Assembly: GCF_016616235.1 (NCBI RefSeq)
Contig: NZ_CP067100.1
Coordinates: 1,299,001 to 1,363,000 of the forward strand
DNA: 64,000 nt
DNA from: Bradyrhizobium diazoefficiens
GTDB taxonomy: Bacteria; Pseudomonadota; Alphaproteobacteria; Rhizobiales; Xanthobacteraceae
Direction of reading: 5' to 3'
Below the pieces are notes generated by a model. The model did not search any database. It saw only the letters and a list, made by a program, of their open reading frames with translations, and was not told where the DNA came from. Position numbers and translations under genes: made by a program. Below are positions 26,620-35,466 of the stretch, one piece after another; position 1 is the first letter of the stretch; each line of letters begins with the position of its first letter.

Positions 26620-28999
26620 ATTGTCTGCCTCGCTGGCGTGCTTGGGCCATGGGGGTGAGCTCGTCGAGCACGACGCCGACCAGCTTGCGCTCGGCGCGGC
26701 CGAGCGTGCTCAAAATCTCCTCCAGGCCGTCGTTGATGTCGAGGCTGGTCGGCAGCACCGCGACCAGCGCATCGGTGTCGTCGAGCAGCTTGCGGCTGCC
26801 GGCGGTGAGCGGCGTCACGGGGCCGTCGAGGATCACGAGGTCATAGCCGCCGGCCGAGCGCGCCTGCGCAATCGCCTTGCGGATGGCCTCAGCCGCCTTG
26901 TCGGCATCGCCTTCGGCGGCCGGCAGCACCGAGATGCCGTTGACAGTCTTGATCTCGCGCGCGGCCTTGCTGCCGTTCGAGAGCCAGCCGAGCCTGCTCG
27001 GCTCGCTCTTGCCGGTGCGGTTGACCTTGTTCGAGAGCGAATGTGCCAGATGGTCGGCATCGATCATCAGCACGCGGGCACCGTCGCGCGCAGCCGCGAG
27101 AGCGAAATTCAGCGCGGTCACGCTGCGTCCGGTGGTCTCACCGGCGCCGACCAGCGCGATGACCGGCATCGCCTTGCCGTCGGCGCGACGGGCCGCGGCC
27201 GCGCGCATGTCGCGCCAGGCGTTGAGCAGGCTCGTCAGCGGAAAGCCGGGCCGCAGCGTCGGCCAGCCCAGCCGGGTCAGGTCCACGCCGCCGCCCGTGG
27301 CGAGGATGGCGCCGAGCGTATGGATGACGTCGGCTTCCCGGAGCCGCGCGATCAGCGGCTTTTCGATCCAGGGCTTTTCGATCGGCGGCTTTTCGGCCAT
27401 CGCAGGCTGCAGCGGTGGCGCGGCAAGTTCCGGCAGGACGTGCGCGACTTCCGGAGCCCGCGGGACCTGCTGCGGCGGAGCGGGTTCCGGTGTTGGTGCG
27501 ACCTGCGGTGTGCGCGCGGTGTCCGGCGCCGGCGTGCGCTGGGGGCGGGCGGGAGTGGGCGCCGGTGCGGCCGCGCCCGTGCGCAGAAATTCGGCGGCGG
27601 CGAACCAGCCTGACGCGGCGATCGCGCCGAAGATGAAGCCGATCATCGCAAACAGCGTCATCCCCGGCGGGAACGAGCGCCGCTGCGGGACCGTCGCTTC
27701 GCCGATGATGCGGGCCGCCGAGGTATTCAGGGTCTCCTGCTCCTCGGTCTCGCGCGAGCGCTTGAGGAAGGATTGATAGACGTCGCGGCTGGCATCGGCC
27801 TCGCGCTCGAGCTCGCGCAGGCGCACGGCGGCCTGGCTGAGCTGGACGCTCTGCCGCTTCTGCGCCTCCAGCGCCCGATTTAGCGAGGCTTCGTAGTCGC
27901 GGGCGCGCGTGAGATCGTTCTTGGCGGACTGGGCGAAGCGGTCGATCTCTTCGCTGATGGTGCGCTTGAGGTCTTCGACCTGCTTCTCGGTCTGGCGCAG
28001 CGCCGGATGGCGCGGGCCGAGTTCACCGGCCTGCTCCGCATATTTCTTGCGCGCGTCGGCGTATTGGGCGCGCAAATTCGCGATGGTCGGCGATTGCAGC
28101 GCCTCGGGGATTGCACCCGCGTCCGCCGCCGTGCGCCGGCTCGCCTCGATCTGGTCGAGCCGCGCCTGCGCATCCATCGTCGCCGCGCGGGCCGCGGAAA
28201 GCCGCTGGTTGCTGGCGGAGAGCTGCTGGTCGCTGATCAACGCGTCCTGGGTGCCGACGAAATTATTCTGGGCCTTGTAGGTCGCCAGCGCGGTCTCGGC
28301 ATTACGCAGGCGCTCACGCAATTCCTTCAGGCGGCCGGAGAGGTCGGCGGTGGCGCGACGCGCGGCCGAAGCCTGCGAGTTGCGGGATTCGGCGAGGTAG
28401 GCGTTTGTCAGCGTGTTGGCGAGCATCGCCGCCTTCGCCGGATCGGACGACCAGACCTCGATGTCGACGATGAAACTCTTCTCGGTCTTGCGGATGGTGA
28501 TGTGCTTGTTCAGTGCCTCGAGCGCGCCGAGCTGCACTTCCCTGCTGTCCGCGGCCGAGGGCGCGCGAGACTGGAGGCCGATCAGGCCAACCAACGACGA
28601 CATCAGGCCCCTGCCGTCACTGCCGCCGAATTCCGGATCCTTGTCGAGACCGGCTTGCTGGATCACCTGGAGCAGCACACTGTTGGATGTGATCAGGCGC
28701 GCCTGGCTCTCCACCACCATGGACATGCCGGAGACATCCTGCGCGCGCGGCGTGAGCTCGCGATCGACGAGCTGAAGCTCACGCGGATCGACATAGAGCT
28801 GGGCGGTGGCGGTGTAGCGCGGCGCCAGGCCCTTGCCGACGGCGACGGCAAGCGTGGCGCCGAGCAGGGCGGCGGCGGCAATCGCGACCTTGCGGCGCCA
28901 GAGCAGATTGGCGAGCTCCAGCACGTTGAAGCTGGCCTCAGGCTTCTGCTGTGCGGCCTCCGATCTGGCGCGATCTATCGGCTGGTTATAGTCAAGCAT
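26612..28999 (-). CDS. Wzz/GumC-type polysaccharide co-polymerase fused to degenerate BY-kinase domain
   Basis: A 795-residue inner-membrane protein. The N-terminal Wzz part has a membrane segment near residues 37-55, a long periplasmic coiled coil (about residues 190-430) and a second membrane segment near 455 (MTLFAMIGFIFGAIAASGWF). A Pro-rich linker (about 475-560) leads to a C-terminal MinD-like ATPase domain. Its P-loop reads GAGETTGRS where active kinases have GK[ST]; Walker A' (VLMIDAD) and a Walker B-like VILDGP are present, but the Tyr-rich tail is missing (ends RQYA). It probably sets chain length, with kinase activity doubtful. First gene of the wzz-wecG-galE operon. Confidence 0.88.
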   Translation of the reverse strand: MLDYNQPIDRARSEAAQQKPEASFNVLELANLLWRRKVAIAAAALLGATLAVAVGKGLAPRYTATAQLYVDPRELQLVDRELTPRAQDVSGMSMVVESQARLITSNSVLLQVIQQAGLDKDPEFGGSDGRGLMSSLVGLIGLQSRAPSAADSREVQLGALEALNKHITIRKTEKSFIVDIEVWSSDPAKAAMLANTLTNAYLAESRNSQASAARRATADLSGRLKELRERLRNAETALATYKAQNNFVGTQDALISDQQLSASNQRLSAARAATMDAQARLDQIEASRRTAADAGAIPEALQSPTIANLRAQYADARKKYAEQAGELGPRHPALRQTEKQVEDLKRTISEEIDRFAQSAKNDLTRARDYEASLNRALEAQKRQSVQLSQAAVRLRELEREADASRDVYQSFLKRSRETEEQETLNTSAARIIGEATVPQRRSFPPGMTLFAMIGFIFGAIAASGWFAAAEFLRTGAAAPAPTPARPQRTPAPDTARTPQVAPTPEPAPPQQVPRAPEVAHVLPELAAPPLQPAMAEKPPIEKPWIEKPLIARLREADVIHTLGAILATGGGVDLTRLGWPTLRPGFPLTSLLNAWRDMRAAAARRADGKAMPVIALVGAGETTGRSVTALNFALAAARDGARVLMIDADHLAHSLSNKVNRTGKSEPSRLGWLSNGSKAAREIKTVNGISVLPAAEGDADKAAEAIRKAIAQARSAGGYDLVILDGPVTPLTAGSRKLLDDTDALVAVLPTSLDINDGLEEILSTLGRAERKLVGVVLDELTPMAQARQRGRQYA

Positions 29000-29275
29000 G
29001 ATCCCCAGCTTTCATTCCAACGGCCGCGGGCTGAGGGGCCACTCTTCGCTTTACGCCACGCACCCGGGATATAGGTGCCCAATCTACGCAACAGGGAAAA
29101 TTAACCATACGCATTGAGGGACTATTCACCGAAATGGCAAACAAAGCGTTTAAGCGCACGCTGCCGGTCGACGCGTGACCGCGCCGCAGTCCCTCGGACA
29201 TTAACGCTTCGTTACCGCGCGCAATATCGCCGCGAAGCTTCGCTTCTCCTGCGATGGCCGGCGCGCGCATGGCCG

Positions 29276-30070
29276 TCAGCGCTTCCGCAGGATGACGTGA
29301 TAGTCGCCGCGGCGGACGTCGGTCCCGCGGGGGAACACGGCATTCAGCACGGCGGCACCGGCATCGACCAGAGCGGCGAGCAGCGGCTTGCGCCGGCGCA
29401 TCTCGGGATAGCGCGGGCTCTCGACCTCGCGGCGGTAGATCATCTCGAGGCCGCTGGCGGCGGCGAACGCTTCGAGCCGCGGCAGCGTGACCAGGGGATG
29501 GAAGAAGGTCGGAAACGGCGGCTCGCCGGGCAGCCCGGCTTCCTTGATGCCGCGGATGTTTCGATAGAACCAGACGTGAAACCAGTGCGGCGAATATTTG
29601 GTGACGACGCCGGACAGCGAGCGCGGATTGGGCGCCCCGATCAGGATCATGCCGCCGCGCTTGAGCGCGTCGCGGAAATTCAACAGCGCCGCGTCCACAT
29701 GGGGCAAATGCTCGATCACGTTGTAGCAGATCACGAGATCGAAGGTCTCCTGGCCGAAGCGGTAGGCCTGCACGTCGCCGAGAATCGCCTCGTGGGCGTA
29801 GGTGTTGTTGCGGACCTGGTCCTCGTCGATGTCGACGACGGTAATCTTGCTGCGGCTCAGCAAATCCGGCGGCACGACGCTGCACGAGCCGCCGCCGGCT
29901 TCATAAATGGCGAGCGGGCCCAGCGGCAGCTCGCGGCGTAGCGCGTCCTGCACGGCAAGCAGGCTGTCACGGGCTTCGCCGGGCACGAGGTCGTGCAGCG
30001 CCGGGGCCTGTGCGGCGGCGATGGGGAGGTGGGTGACTGTCGTGAAGTCGATCGTCGCTGGCTTGTTCAT
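29276..30070 (-). CDS. Class I SAM-dependent methyltransferase
   Basis: A 264-residue methyltransferase. Motif I is YEAGGGSCSVV near residues 55-65, with the acidic end VVDIDED about 20 residues later, then FDLVICYNVIEHLPHVD and LKRGGMILIGAPNP, the usual post-I and motif III strands. The C-terminal half (HWFHVWFYRNIRG) is not diagnostic of a substrate. Position within the polysaccharide genes suggests modification of a sugar or lipid-linked intermediate, but this is inference. It is on the same strand as the wzz operon, with a 276-nt gap. Confidence 0.82.
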   Translation of the reverse strand: MNKPATIDFTTVTHLPIAAAQAPALHDLVPGEARDSLLAVQDALRRELPLGPLAIYEAGGGSCSVVPPDLLSRSKITVVDIDEDQVRNNTYAHEAILGDVQAYRFGQETFDLVICYNVIEHLPHVDAALLNFRDALKRGGMILIGAPNPRSLSGVVTKYSPHWFHVWFYRNIRGIKEAGLPGEPPFPTFFHPLVTLPRLEAFAAASGLEMIYRREVESPRYPEMRRRKPLLAALVDAGAAVLNAVFPRGTDVRRGDYHVILRKR

Positions 30071-30456
30071 TTTTTTGGACCGCGCTTGTTCTATTCAAAT
30101 TTACAGGAAAAAGCTCGCGTGCCCGAAGTGCAAATCCGATGCCGCATCGCTTCACCGGTCGCGGTGCTTACGGTCGGGTTAATGCGCACTGCCGTTAACT
30201 ACGGCATTGCTCATGTCAGGCCATCCTCGCCGCCATGGACCGCGAATTGCAGTACCACGCGCATAGGATTTCGCGGCAGAAACAGGCGAAAGCGGTTAAG
30301 TGCATTGGTGGGGAGAGATCTGCACTGTTGCGCTCCGCGGCGGCCGTTCATTTTGGGACCCATCCGTGCCGCGACAATGTGTCATCGCGGGACGATGCCC
30401 CATCCAGCGCGATCGAAGCAGGGCTTTTTCAATCTATCTCGGACATCTAGAACGTC
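30071..30456. other. 386-nt divergent intergenic region, no gene seen
   Basis: It separates the methyltransferase gene from a divergent glycosyltransferase gene. The left end (30071-30115) is unusually A/T-rich for this genome and is the likely promoter of the methyltransferase. GCCGT/ACGGC arms around TAACT (30191-30205) form a small dyad. I see no ribosome site before the glycosyltransferase ATG at 30457 and no credible coding frame. Confidence 0.5.
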
Positions 30457-31485
30457 ATGACATTGATCCCGACAGACCTGTCCGCCGCGCGTATCCATGA
30501 TGCCGTGTGCGATCCCAACCGGGAGATCGCGGCGAGTTCGCGCGTCATCGACCTGTCGGTCGGCATCGTGGTCTGCATTCCTTGCTTCCGCCGACCGCAG
30601 CATCTGCGGCTGACGCTGGACTCGCTCGTGAGCCAGCGCACCCCACGCGCCTTTGCCGTCGTCATGGTCGAGAACGATGCCGCACGGCGCGAAAGCGCGC
30701 CCGTTGCCGCCGAGTATCTCGCCGACGGCAGGCTGCAGGGCGTTTGTCTCGTGGAGAAGCGGCAGGGCAATTGCCAGGCGATCAACGCCGCGTTCGAGAC
30801 GGCGCAGGCGCTGTTTCCCGCCGCGACCCGCTTCCTGATGATCGACGACGACGAGATCGCCTCGCCCGATTGGCTCGAACTCATGGTCCGCACCGCGGAG
30901 GCGACCGGCGCCGATGTGGTCGGCGGACCGGTGCTGCCTGACTTCGACGATGACAGTAAGCCGTGGCTTGCGCATCATCCCGCCTTCTGTCCCGCCTACG
31001 ACTACACCGGCGCGGTGCCGCTGATCTATGGCTGCGGCAATTGTCTGATCACGCGGGCCGCGTTCGAGCGGTTCGAGCGTCCCGCGTTCGACCTGCGCTT
31101 CAATTTCCTCGGTGGCGGCGATTGCGATTTCTTCGTGCGCTGCCGCGATGCCGGCATGACGTTCCACTGGACTGCGGAGGCGGTTATCACCGAGACCGTG
31201 CCGCAGAACCGCTCCAGCTTCGGCTGGATCGCCAGGCGCGGCCTGCGCATCGGTGCGATCAATTACCGCGTGCAGTCCAAGGCCGCGCAAAGCGCCGGCG
31301 CGCGGGCGTGGGTGTTTGCGCAGATGCTGGGACGGCTGCCGCTGTCGTTGGTTCGCGCGGCCAGCCTGCTGACGTCGTCGAAAGCGATCATCGCGATACA
31401 CCCGGTCATGGTCGCGCTCGGTGCCGTGCTCGCGGCGTTCGGCAGCGAGCCGAAGCCCTATGAGGCCTCGAAGATCGTATCCTGA
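30457..31485 (+). CDS. Family 2 glycosyltransferase
   Basis: A 342-residue GT-A fold glycosyltransferase. The nucleotide-sugar region starts VGIVVCIPCFRRPQHLRLTL (residues about 35-54), the metal-binding DxD lies in FLMIDDDEIASPDW, and the acceptor side has GGGDCDFFVRCRDAGM near residue 222. A C-terminal hydrophobic stretch (MVALGAVLAAF) may touch the membrane. It faces another GT2 gene tail to tail across a perfect short hairpin. Donor and acceptor sugars are unknown. Confidence 0.87.
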   Translation: MTLIPTDLSAARIHDAVCDPNREIAASSRVIDLSVGIVVCIPCFRRPQHLRLTLDSLVSQRTPRAFAVVMVENDAARRESAPVAAEYLADGRLQGVCLVEKRQGNCQAINAAFETAQALFPAATRFLMIDDDEIASPDWLELMVRTAEATGADVVGGPVLPDFDDDSKPWLAHHPAFCPAYDYTGAVPLIYGCGNCLITRAAFERFERPAFDLRFNFLGGGDCDFFVRCRDAGMTFHWTAEAVITETVPQNRSSFGWIARRGLRIGAINYRVQSKAAQSAGARAWVFAQMLGRLPLSLVRAASLLTSSKAIIAIHPVMVALGAVLAAFGSEPKPYEASKIVS

Positions 31486-31500
31486 CACCACTGTGTCAGG
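31481..31500. terminator. Convergent-gene hairpin
   Basis: CCTGACAC and GTGTCAGG form a perfect 8-bp stem with a CACT loop, placed exactly between the stop codons of two convergent glycosyltransferase genes. There is no T-run, so factor-independent termination is uncertain. Confidence 0.55.
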
Positions 31501-32487
31501 TTAGATGCCGAAGCGGGCGAGGGCCGTCCTGGCCACCGCGCGCGGCAGCGCCCTGAGCGAGCGCCGGCCGATCATCCCCAGATAGCCGAGGGCCTGGCGA
31601 TAGCGGCCGAAGCGGACCGCCTGCATCGCCGCATAGGTGACGAGATGGATCTCGGCGGCCTGGCGCAGTCCGGCTGCGGTGCTCTCGGGCAGCCGCGCCA
31701 GGATCAGGCCGTCGTCGAACACCCGCGCGATCGCGGGAAAGAAATCCTGCGGCGTCCGCACCGCCGCGTTCATGGTGTTGGCGGTGTGCAGGCGATAGTC
31801 GAGCAGCAGCTTTGGCGCGAACTCGAACTCGCCGATCGCGGCGAGACGGCACCAGCAATGCCAGTCCTCGCAATATCGGAGCGAGACGTCGAAGCCGCCG
31901 ATGGCGCGGAAGGCTTCCGCACGCGCGAGCGCGATGCCACCGTTGACGATAAAGTTGCCGCTCGCGAGCCGCGCCAGCACGTCGCCGGAAGGCTTGCGGC
32001 GGCCTTTCAGCAGCCCGCGCCGGCCGATCTGCCGTCCCTCGCTGTCGATCGTGTTGTAGTCGCCGTAAACGAGAACCGCGCGCGGAGCGCCGCGCGCCGC
32101 CGCCAGCAGCGCCGCCGCGGCGCCGGGACGCAGGCGGTCGTCGGCGTCGAGAAAGAGAAGCCACTCGCCGCGCGCATGGCGCGCGCCAAGATTGCGGGCG
32201 GCCGACACGCCGGCGGAATCGTTGGTCATCAGGCGCAGCCGCGGGTCGCGAATGGCGCGAACGATCGCAATCGTGTTGTCGGACGAGCCGTCGTCCACGA
32301 CGATCACCTCGCCCACCTCGCTCTGCGCCAGCGCACTGGCGAGGGTTTCGCCGACATAGGCCGCAGCGTTCTTGGCGGGAATAACGACCGACACCGGCGT
32401 GGTCGAGCTCGCCGGCAGCGGCAGACGCACGGCCGGAACGATGCGTGTGGTGGCCGGCAAATCGAGAACGTCTTCGGCGGTGATCAA
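31501..32487 (-). CDS. Family 2 glycosyltransferase
   Basis: A 328-residue GT2 enzyme. VSVVIPAKNAAAYVGETL (near residue 32) and VIVVDDGSSDNT form the donor site, FLDADDRLRPGAAAAL contains the metal-binding acidic pair, and a later FDVSLRYCEDWHCWCRL resembles the acceptor ED motif. The start is TTG 32487 with no clear ribosome site; no in-frame ATG precedes the conserved domain, so the true start is uncertain. It is divergent from the Wzy-like gene. Confidence 0.86.
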   Translation of the reverse strand: MITAEDVLDLPATTRIVPAVRLPLPASSTTPVSVVIPAKNAAAYVGETLASALAQSEVGEVIVVDDGSSDNTIAIVRAIRDPRLRLMTNDSAGVSAARNLGARHARGEWLLFLDADDRLRPGAAAALLAAARGAPRAVLVYGDYNTIDSEGRQIGRRGLLKGRRKPSGDVLARLASGNFIVNGGIALARAEAFRAIGGFDVSLRYCEDWHCWCRLAAIGEFEFAPKLLLDYRLHTANTMNAAVRTPQDFFPAIARVFDDGLILARLPESTAAGLRQAAEIHLVTYAAMQAVRFGRYRQALGYLGMIGRRSLRALPRAVARTALARFGI

Positions 32488-32697
32488 GCTACGGCTCGTC
32501 TTTCAAGGATCTGTTAACCAGGGCGCAGCCGGAGATGCCGGCGAGTGCAGTCTCGACCGCGGCGGAAGATATCCGCATTAGTGCCAAAGCGTTGCCGCGA
32601 ATGCCTGCGGCGCTGCCGGTTTCGCAGATTAGCGTTAAGCCGCCGGATCGAGCGTGCACCAATCTGCACGAACGCGGCCAGCCGCAGAGAGTGCTGG

Positions 32698-32713
32698 TTG
32701 ACGGAAGGTTAAC
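32698..32713 (+). promoter_or_regulatory. Near-consensus CtrA-type box before the Wzy-like gene
   Basis: TTGA, seven bases, then TTAAC lies 53 nt before the start codon; the alphaproteobacterial CtrA consensus is TTAA-N7-TTAA(C), one mismatch away. A similar TTAA-N7-TTAC lies at 29201-29215 upstream of the wzz gene. Such matches can arise by chance, so this is suggestive only. Confidence 0.3.
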
Positions 32714-32765
32714 GGGGATGGCTTAAAACCTGAAGCTCTCCCGGCTTCATCACACGATTCAAGCC

Positions 32766-34118
32766 ATGAGCCGCAACGCCGCCGACATGACCGACCTTGA
32801 GGCCCGATCGTTCGGCCGCGCCCTTCGCGAAGGGCTTGCGGGGCTGAGTGCCGTGCAGACAGCGCGCTGCCTCGTCGCGATTGCCGCCTTGCTTCTCGCG
32901 CTGGTAACGCTCGATCCGTTCCCCGACCTGCGCAATCCCGACGTGACCACCGTCGTCGGCGGACGAATGGCGGTAGCCTACATCTGTTTCGGCCTGCTCG
33001 CCGCGGTCGCGGTACTGTTCGTCGCGGTGACGGATGCACCCGCGCTGAAGACGCTGGTGAAGCCGCTGCATCTCTGCCTGGTCGGCTGGCTGCTGATCAA
33101 CATCGTTTTCTCCGAGAGCCGCGGCGTGTCGGCCCAGCGCTTCGTGCTCGCCGCCAGCGCGACTTCGCTCGCCGTGCTCTTGCCGCTGTTGCCGCCGACG
33201 CAGCGCAGTTTCAATCTGTGCCTCGGTGCCGCCGCGCTCGTGCTGCTCACGCTCTGCTATCTCGGCGTCTTCCTGGCGCCGGAGTATTCGATGCATACCG
33301 CGCTCGATATCACCGAGCCGCAGCTCGCCGGCGACTGGCGCGGCAGTTTTGGCCACAAGAACGTCGCTTCGCCCGTGATGACCATCCTGGTCTATGTCGG
33401 CATCTACCTGGCTTCCGCTGGCTCATTTGTCATGGGGCCGGCAATCGCGGCGCTCGCCGGCATCTTTCTGATCTTCACCGGCGGCAAGACCTCCTCGGTG
33501 CTGTGCCTTGCGATCTACGCGCTGGCATCGCTGGTCTACGTGACGCGGAGCCTATGGGTAAAGCGGATCATCTGCTTCGTGCCATTGATCGCGATGAACC
33601 TGCTCACGGTCGGCAGTGTCCTCAGCCCGGCGCTCGGGACCATGACGCGGCTGCTTCCGCTCGATCCCACCTTCACCGGCCGTTCCGATATCTGGCAGTT
33701 CGCGCTTGCTGCCGTGGCCGAGAAGCCGGTCATTGGCCACGGCTACGCGGCCTTCTGGGACGACGTGACCGAACGGCAGACCGCTCAGGGCGCCGAATGG
33801 GCGACCTCGGCCGCGCACAGCCACAACAGCTATCTCGACCTCGCGGTCACCATCGGCCTGCCGGGCCTGCTGCTCGTCATTCTCGTGTTCGTGCTGGCGC
33901 CGCTGGTCAATTTCCAGTCCGCCCAGGCCCACAGCCGCAGTGGCGCGCTGGCCAAGCTGTTTCTGGCGGTATGGCTGTTCGGCCTCTACTACGGAACCAC
34001 CGAGACCTTCCTGCTCGAGCGACAGAATCCGGTCTGGTTCATGTTCGCGCTCGCGGCGGCCGGCCTGCATTTCCTGGCCAGGTTCCAATGCGTCGCGCCG
34101 ATGAAATCCGGACGCTGA
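32766..34118 (+). CDS. O-antigen polymerase/ligase family protein (Wzy-like)
   Basis: A 450-residue membrane protein with about ten to twelve hydrophobic segments. The family's periplasmic loop is recognisable: GSFGHKNVASPVM near residue 193 and, in the second half, HSHNSYLDLAVTIGLPGLLL near 350, typical of Wzy_C/O-antigen ligase proteins. It should polymerise or transfer lipid-linked repeat units at the outer face of the inner membrane, working with the Wzz-type protein. A membrane-bound hydrophobic C-terminus ends the protein. Confidence 0.87.
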   Translation: MSRNAADMTDLEARSFGRALREGLAGLSAVQTARCLVAIAALLLALVTLDPFPDLRNPDVTTVVGGRMAVAYICFGLLAAVAVLFVAVTDAPALKTLVKPLHLCLVGWLLINIVFSESRGVSAQRFVLAASATSLAVLLPLLPPTQRSFNLCLGAAALVLLTLCYLGVFLAPEYSMHTALDITEPQLAGDWRGSFGHKNVASPVMTILVYVGIYLASAGSFVMGPAIAALAGIFLIFTGGKTSSVLCLAIYALASLVYVTRSLWVKRIICFVPLIAMNLLTVGSVLSPALGTMTRLLPLDPTFTGRSDIWQFALAAVAEKPVIGHGYAAFWDDVTERQTAQGAEWATSAAHSHNSYLDLAVTIGLPGLLLVILVFVLAPLVNFQSAQAHSRSGALAKLFLAVWLFGLYYGTTETFLLERQNPVWFMFALAAAGLHFLARFQCVAPMKSGR

Positions 34119-34239
34119 CAGTCTGTCGCAGCCGGTGCGGTTTTGGTGGGACCGGCTTAACGATAAGCAGCGACGTTGCTTGTGGTCCGCGGCAAAACAT
34201 AATCTATCTGGAAAGATTCAGTAATCATGTGTCCCGCGG

Positions 34240-35385
34240 ATGACGTTTCTCAGCGTCGAGCAGCTCAGCGATCAGGTGTCCAGCGCATCGGGACTCGCGG
34301 TCGATTTCGTGCGCGACTGGCGGCTGGCCGCCTCGCGCCTGAACGCGGGCCACCGCACCGCGTTCCAGCATGGTTACTGGCTCGGCGCCTGGTACCGGGC
34401 CTTCGGCGGCGTGGCGCCGCTGATTGCATTGATCTCCGATGCCGCGACCGGTAGGGATATCGCGGTGGTGCCGCTGGTCAGCCATGTGAGGCGCGGCATC
34501 CGCATCCTCGAGTTCGCCGATTTTGGCGTCTCCGATAACAACGCGCCGATCCTGGCGTCCGATGCCGCGCTGGATGCGGCGGCGATGGACGCGATCGGGC
34601 AGGCGCTGGTCGGCGCATTGTGCGCGCTGCCCGACGGCTTCGATCTGCTGCGCCTGAAGAAGATGCCGGCCCAGATCGGCGGCAAGCCGAACCCGCTGGT
34701 GTCGCTCGGCCGCATCGGGTCGAGCTCGCTCAACGGCAATCTCGTGCTGACCGGCGACGACTATGACGCCTACCAGGCCTCGATCAAGCGCATGCAGATG
34801 CCGCGCTGCTGGCGCGTGTTCAGCCGGCACCAAGGCGCGCGGTTCGAGATCGCCACAGATGTCACGCGCGCGCATGAGCTGCTGGACGTGATGGATCTCC
34901 AGCAGCAGGCGCGCATGAAGAAGCTCGGCTCGCGCTTCGTCCTCAACGACGACGCTCATGCACGGTTCTATCGCGAAGTCGCCCGCCACGGCGTTGCGGA
35001 CGGTTATGCCGTCGTCTCGGCGCTGGTCTGCGACGAGGCCATCGTCGCCACCACGCTCGGCCTCAGGCATGGCGCGACCTATTTCCTCCTGCGCATCAGC
35101 CACGCCGGCGATTCATGGGCGAACTGCTCGCCGGGTCTGCTCGTCACCGAGCGCACCATGGCGGCGCTGCATGGAGAGGGCGTGCGCCGCTTCGATCTCA
35201 GCATCGGCAATCACGACTACAAGCGCCGCTTCGGCGCCGAGAGGGTGCCGCTGACCGACGTCAGCGTCGCGCTGTCCTGGCGCGGCGTGCCTTACGCCTT
35301 GCGCGACCATGCCGCGCAGGGCCTGCGCCGTTATCCCAGGCTTGCCGCCTTTGCCGCGCGCGCCATGGGAAGGACCGCACGCTGA
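34240..35385 (+). CDS. CelD/BcsL-type GNAT acetyltransferase
   Basis: A 381-residue protein of the CelD (FemAB-like GNAT) group found in bacterial cellulose and exopolysaccharide clusters. The N-terminal half includes FQHGYWLGAWYRAFGG; the C-terminal GNAT region includes ALVCDEAIVATTLGLRHG, then SPGLLVTERTMAAL and RFDLSIGNHDYKRRFGAERV, the usual end of the family. It likely acylates a polysaccharide precursor. It follows the Wzy-like gene by 121 nt on the same strand. The substrate is inferred only from context. Confidence 0.83.
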   Translation: MTFLSVEQLSDQVSSASGLAVDFVRDWRLAASRLNAGHRTAFQHGYWLGAWYRAFGGVAPLIALISDAATGRDIAVVPLVSHVRRGIRILEFADFGVSDNNAPILASDAALDAAAMDAIGQALVGALCALPDGFDLLRLKKMPAQIGGKPNPLVSLGRIGSSSLNGNLVLTGDDYDAYQASIKRMQMPRCWRVFSRHQGARFEIATDVTRAHELLDVMDLQQQARMKKLGSRFVLNDDAHARFYREVARHGVADGYAVVSALVCDEAIVATTLGLRHGATYFLLRISHAGDSWANCSPGLLVTERTMAALHGEGVRRFDLSIGNHDYKRRFGAERVPLTDVSVALSWRGVPYALRDHAAQGLRRYPRLAAFAARAMGRTAR

Positions 35386-35466
35386 GTGTGCGGTGCCGCC
35401 GGTTGCGGTGGCCACTCGCATATCGCAGTCGTTGTGGTACGGTCGCATCCGCTCCAGGGAGGCGAC

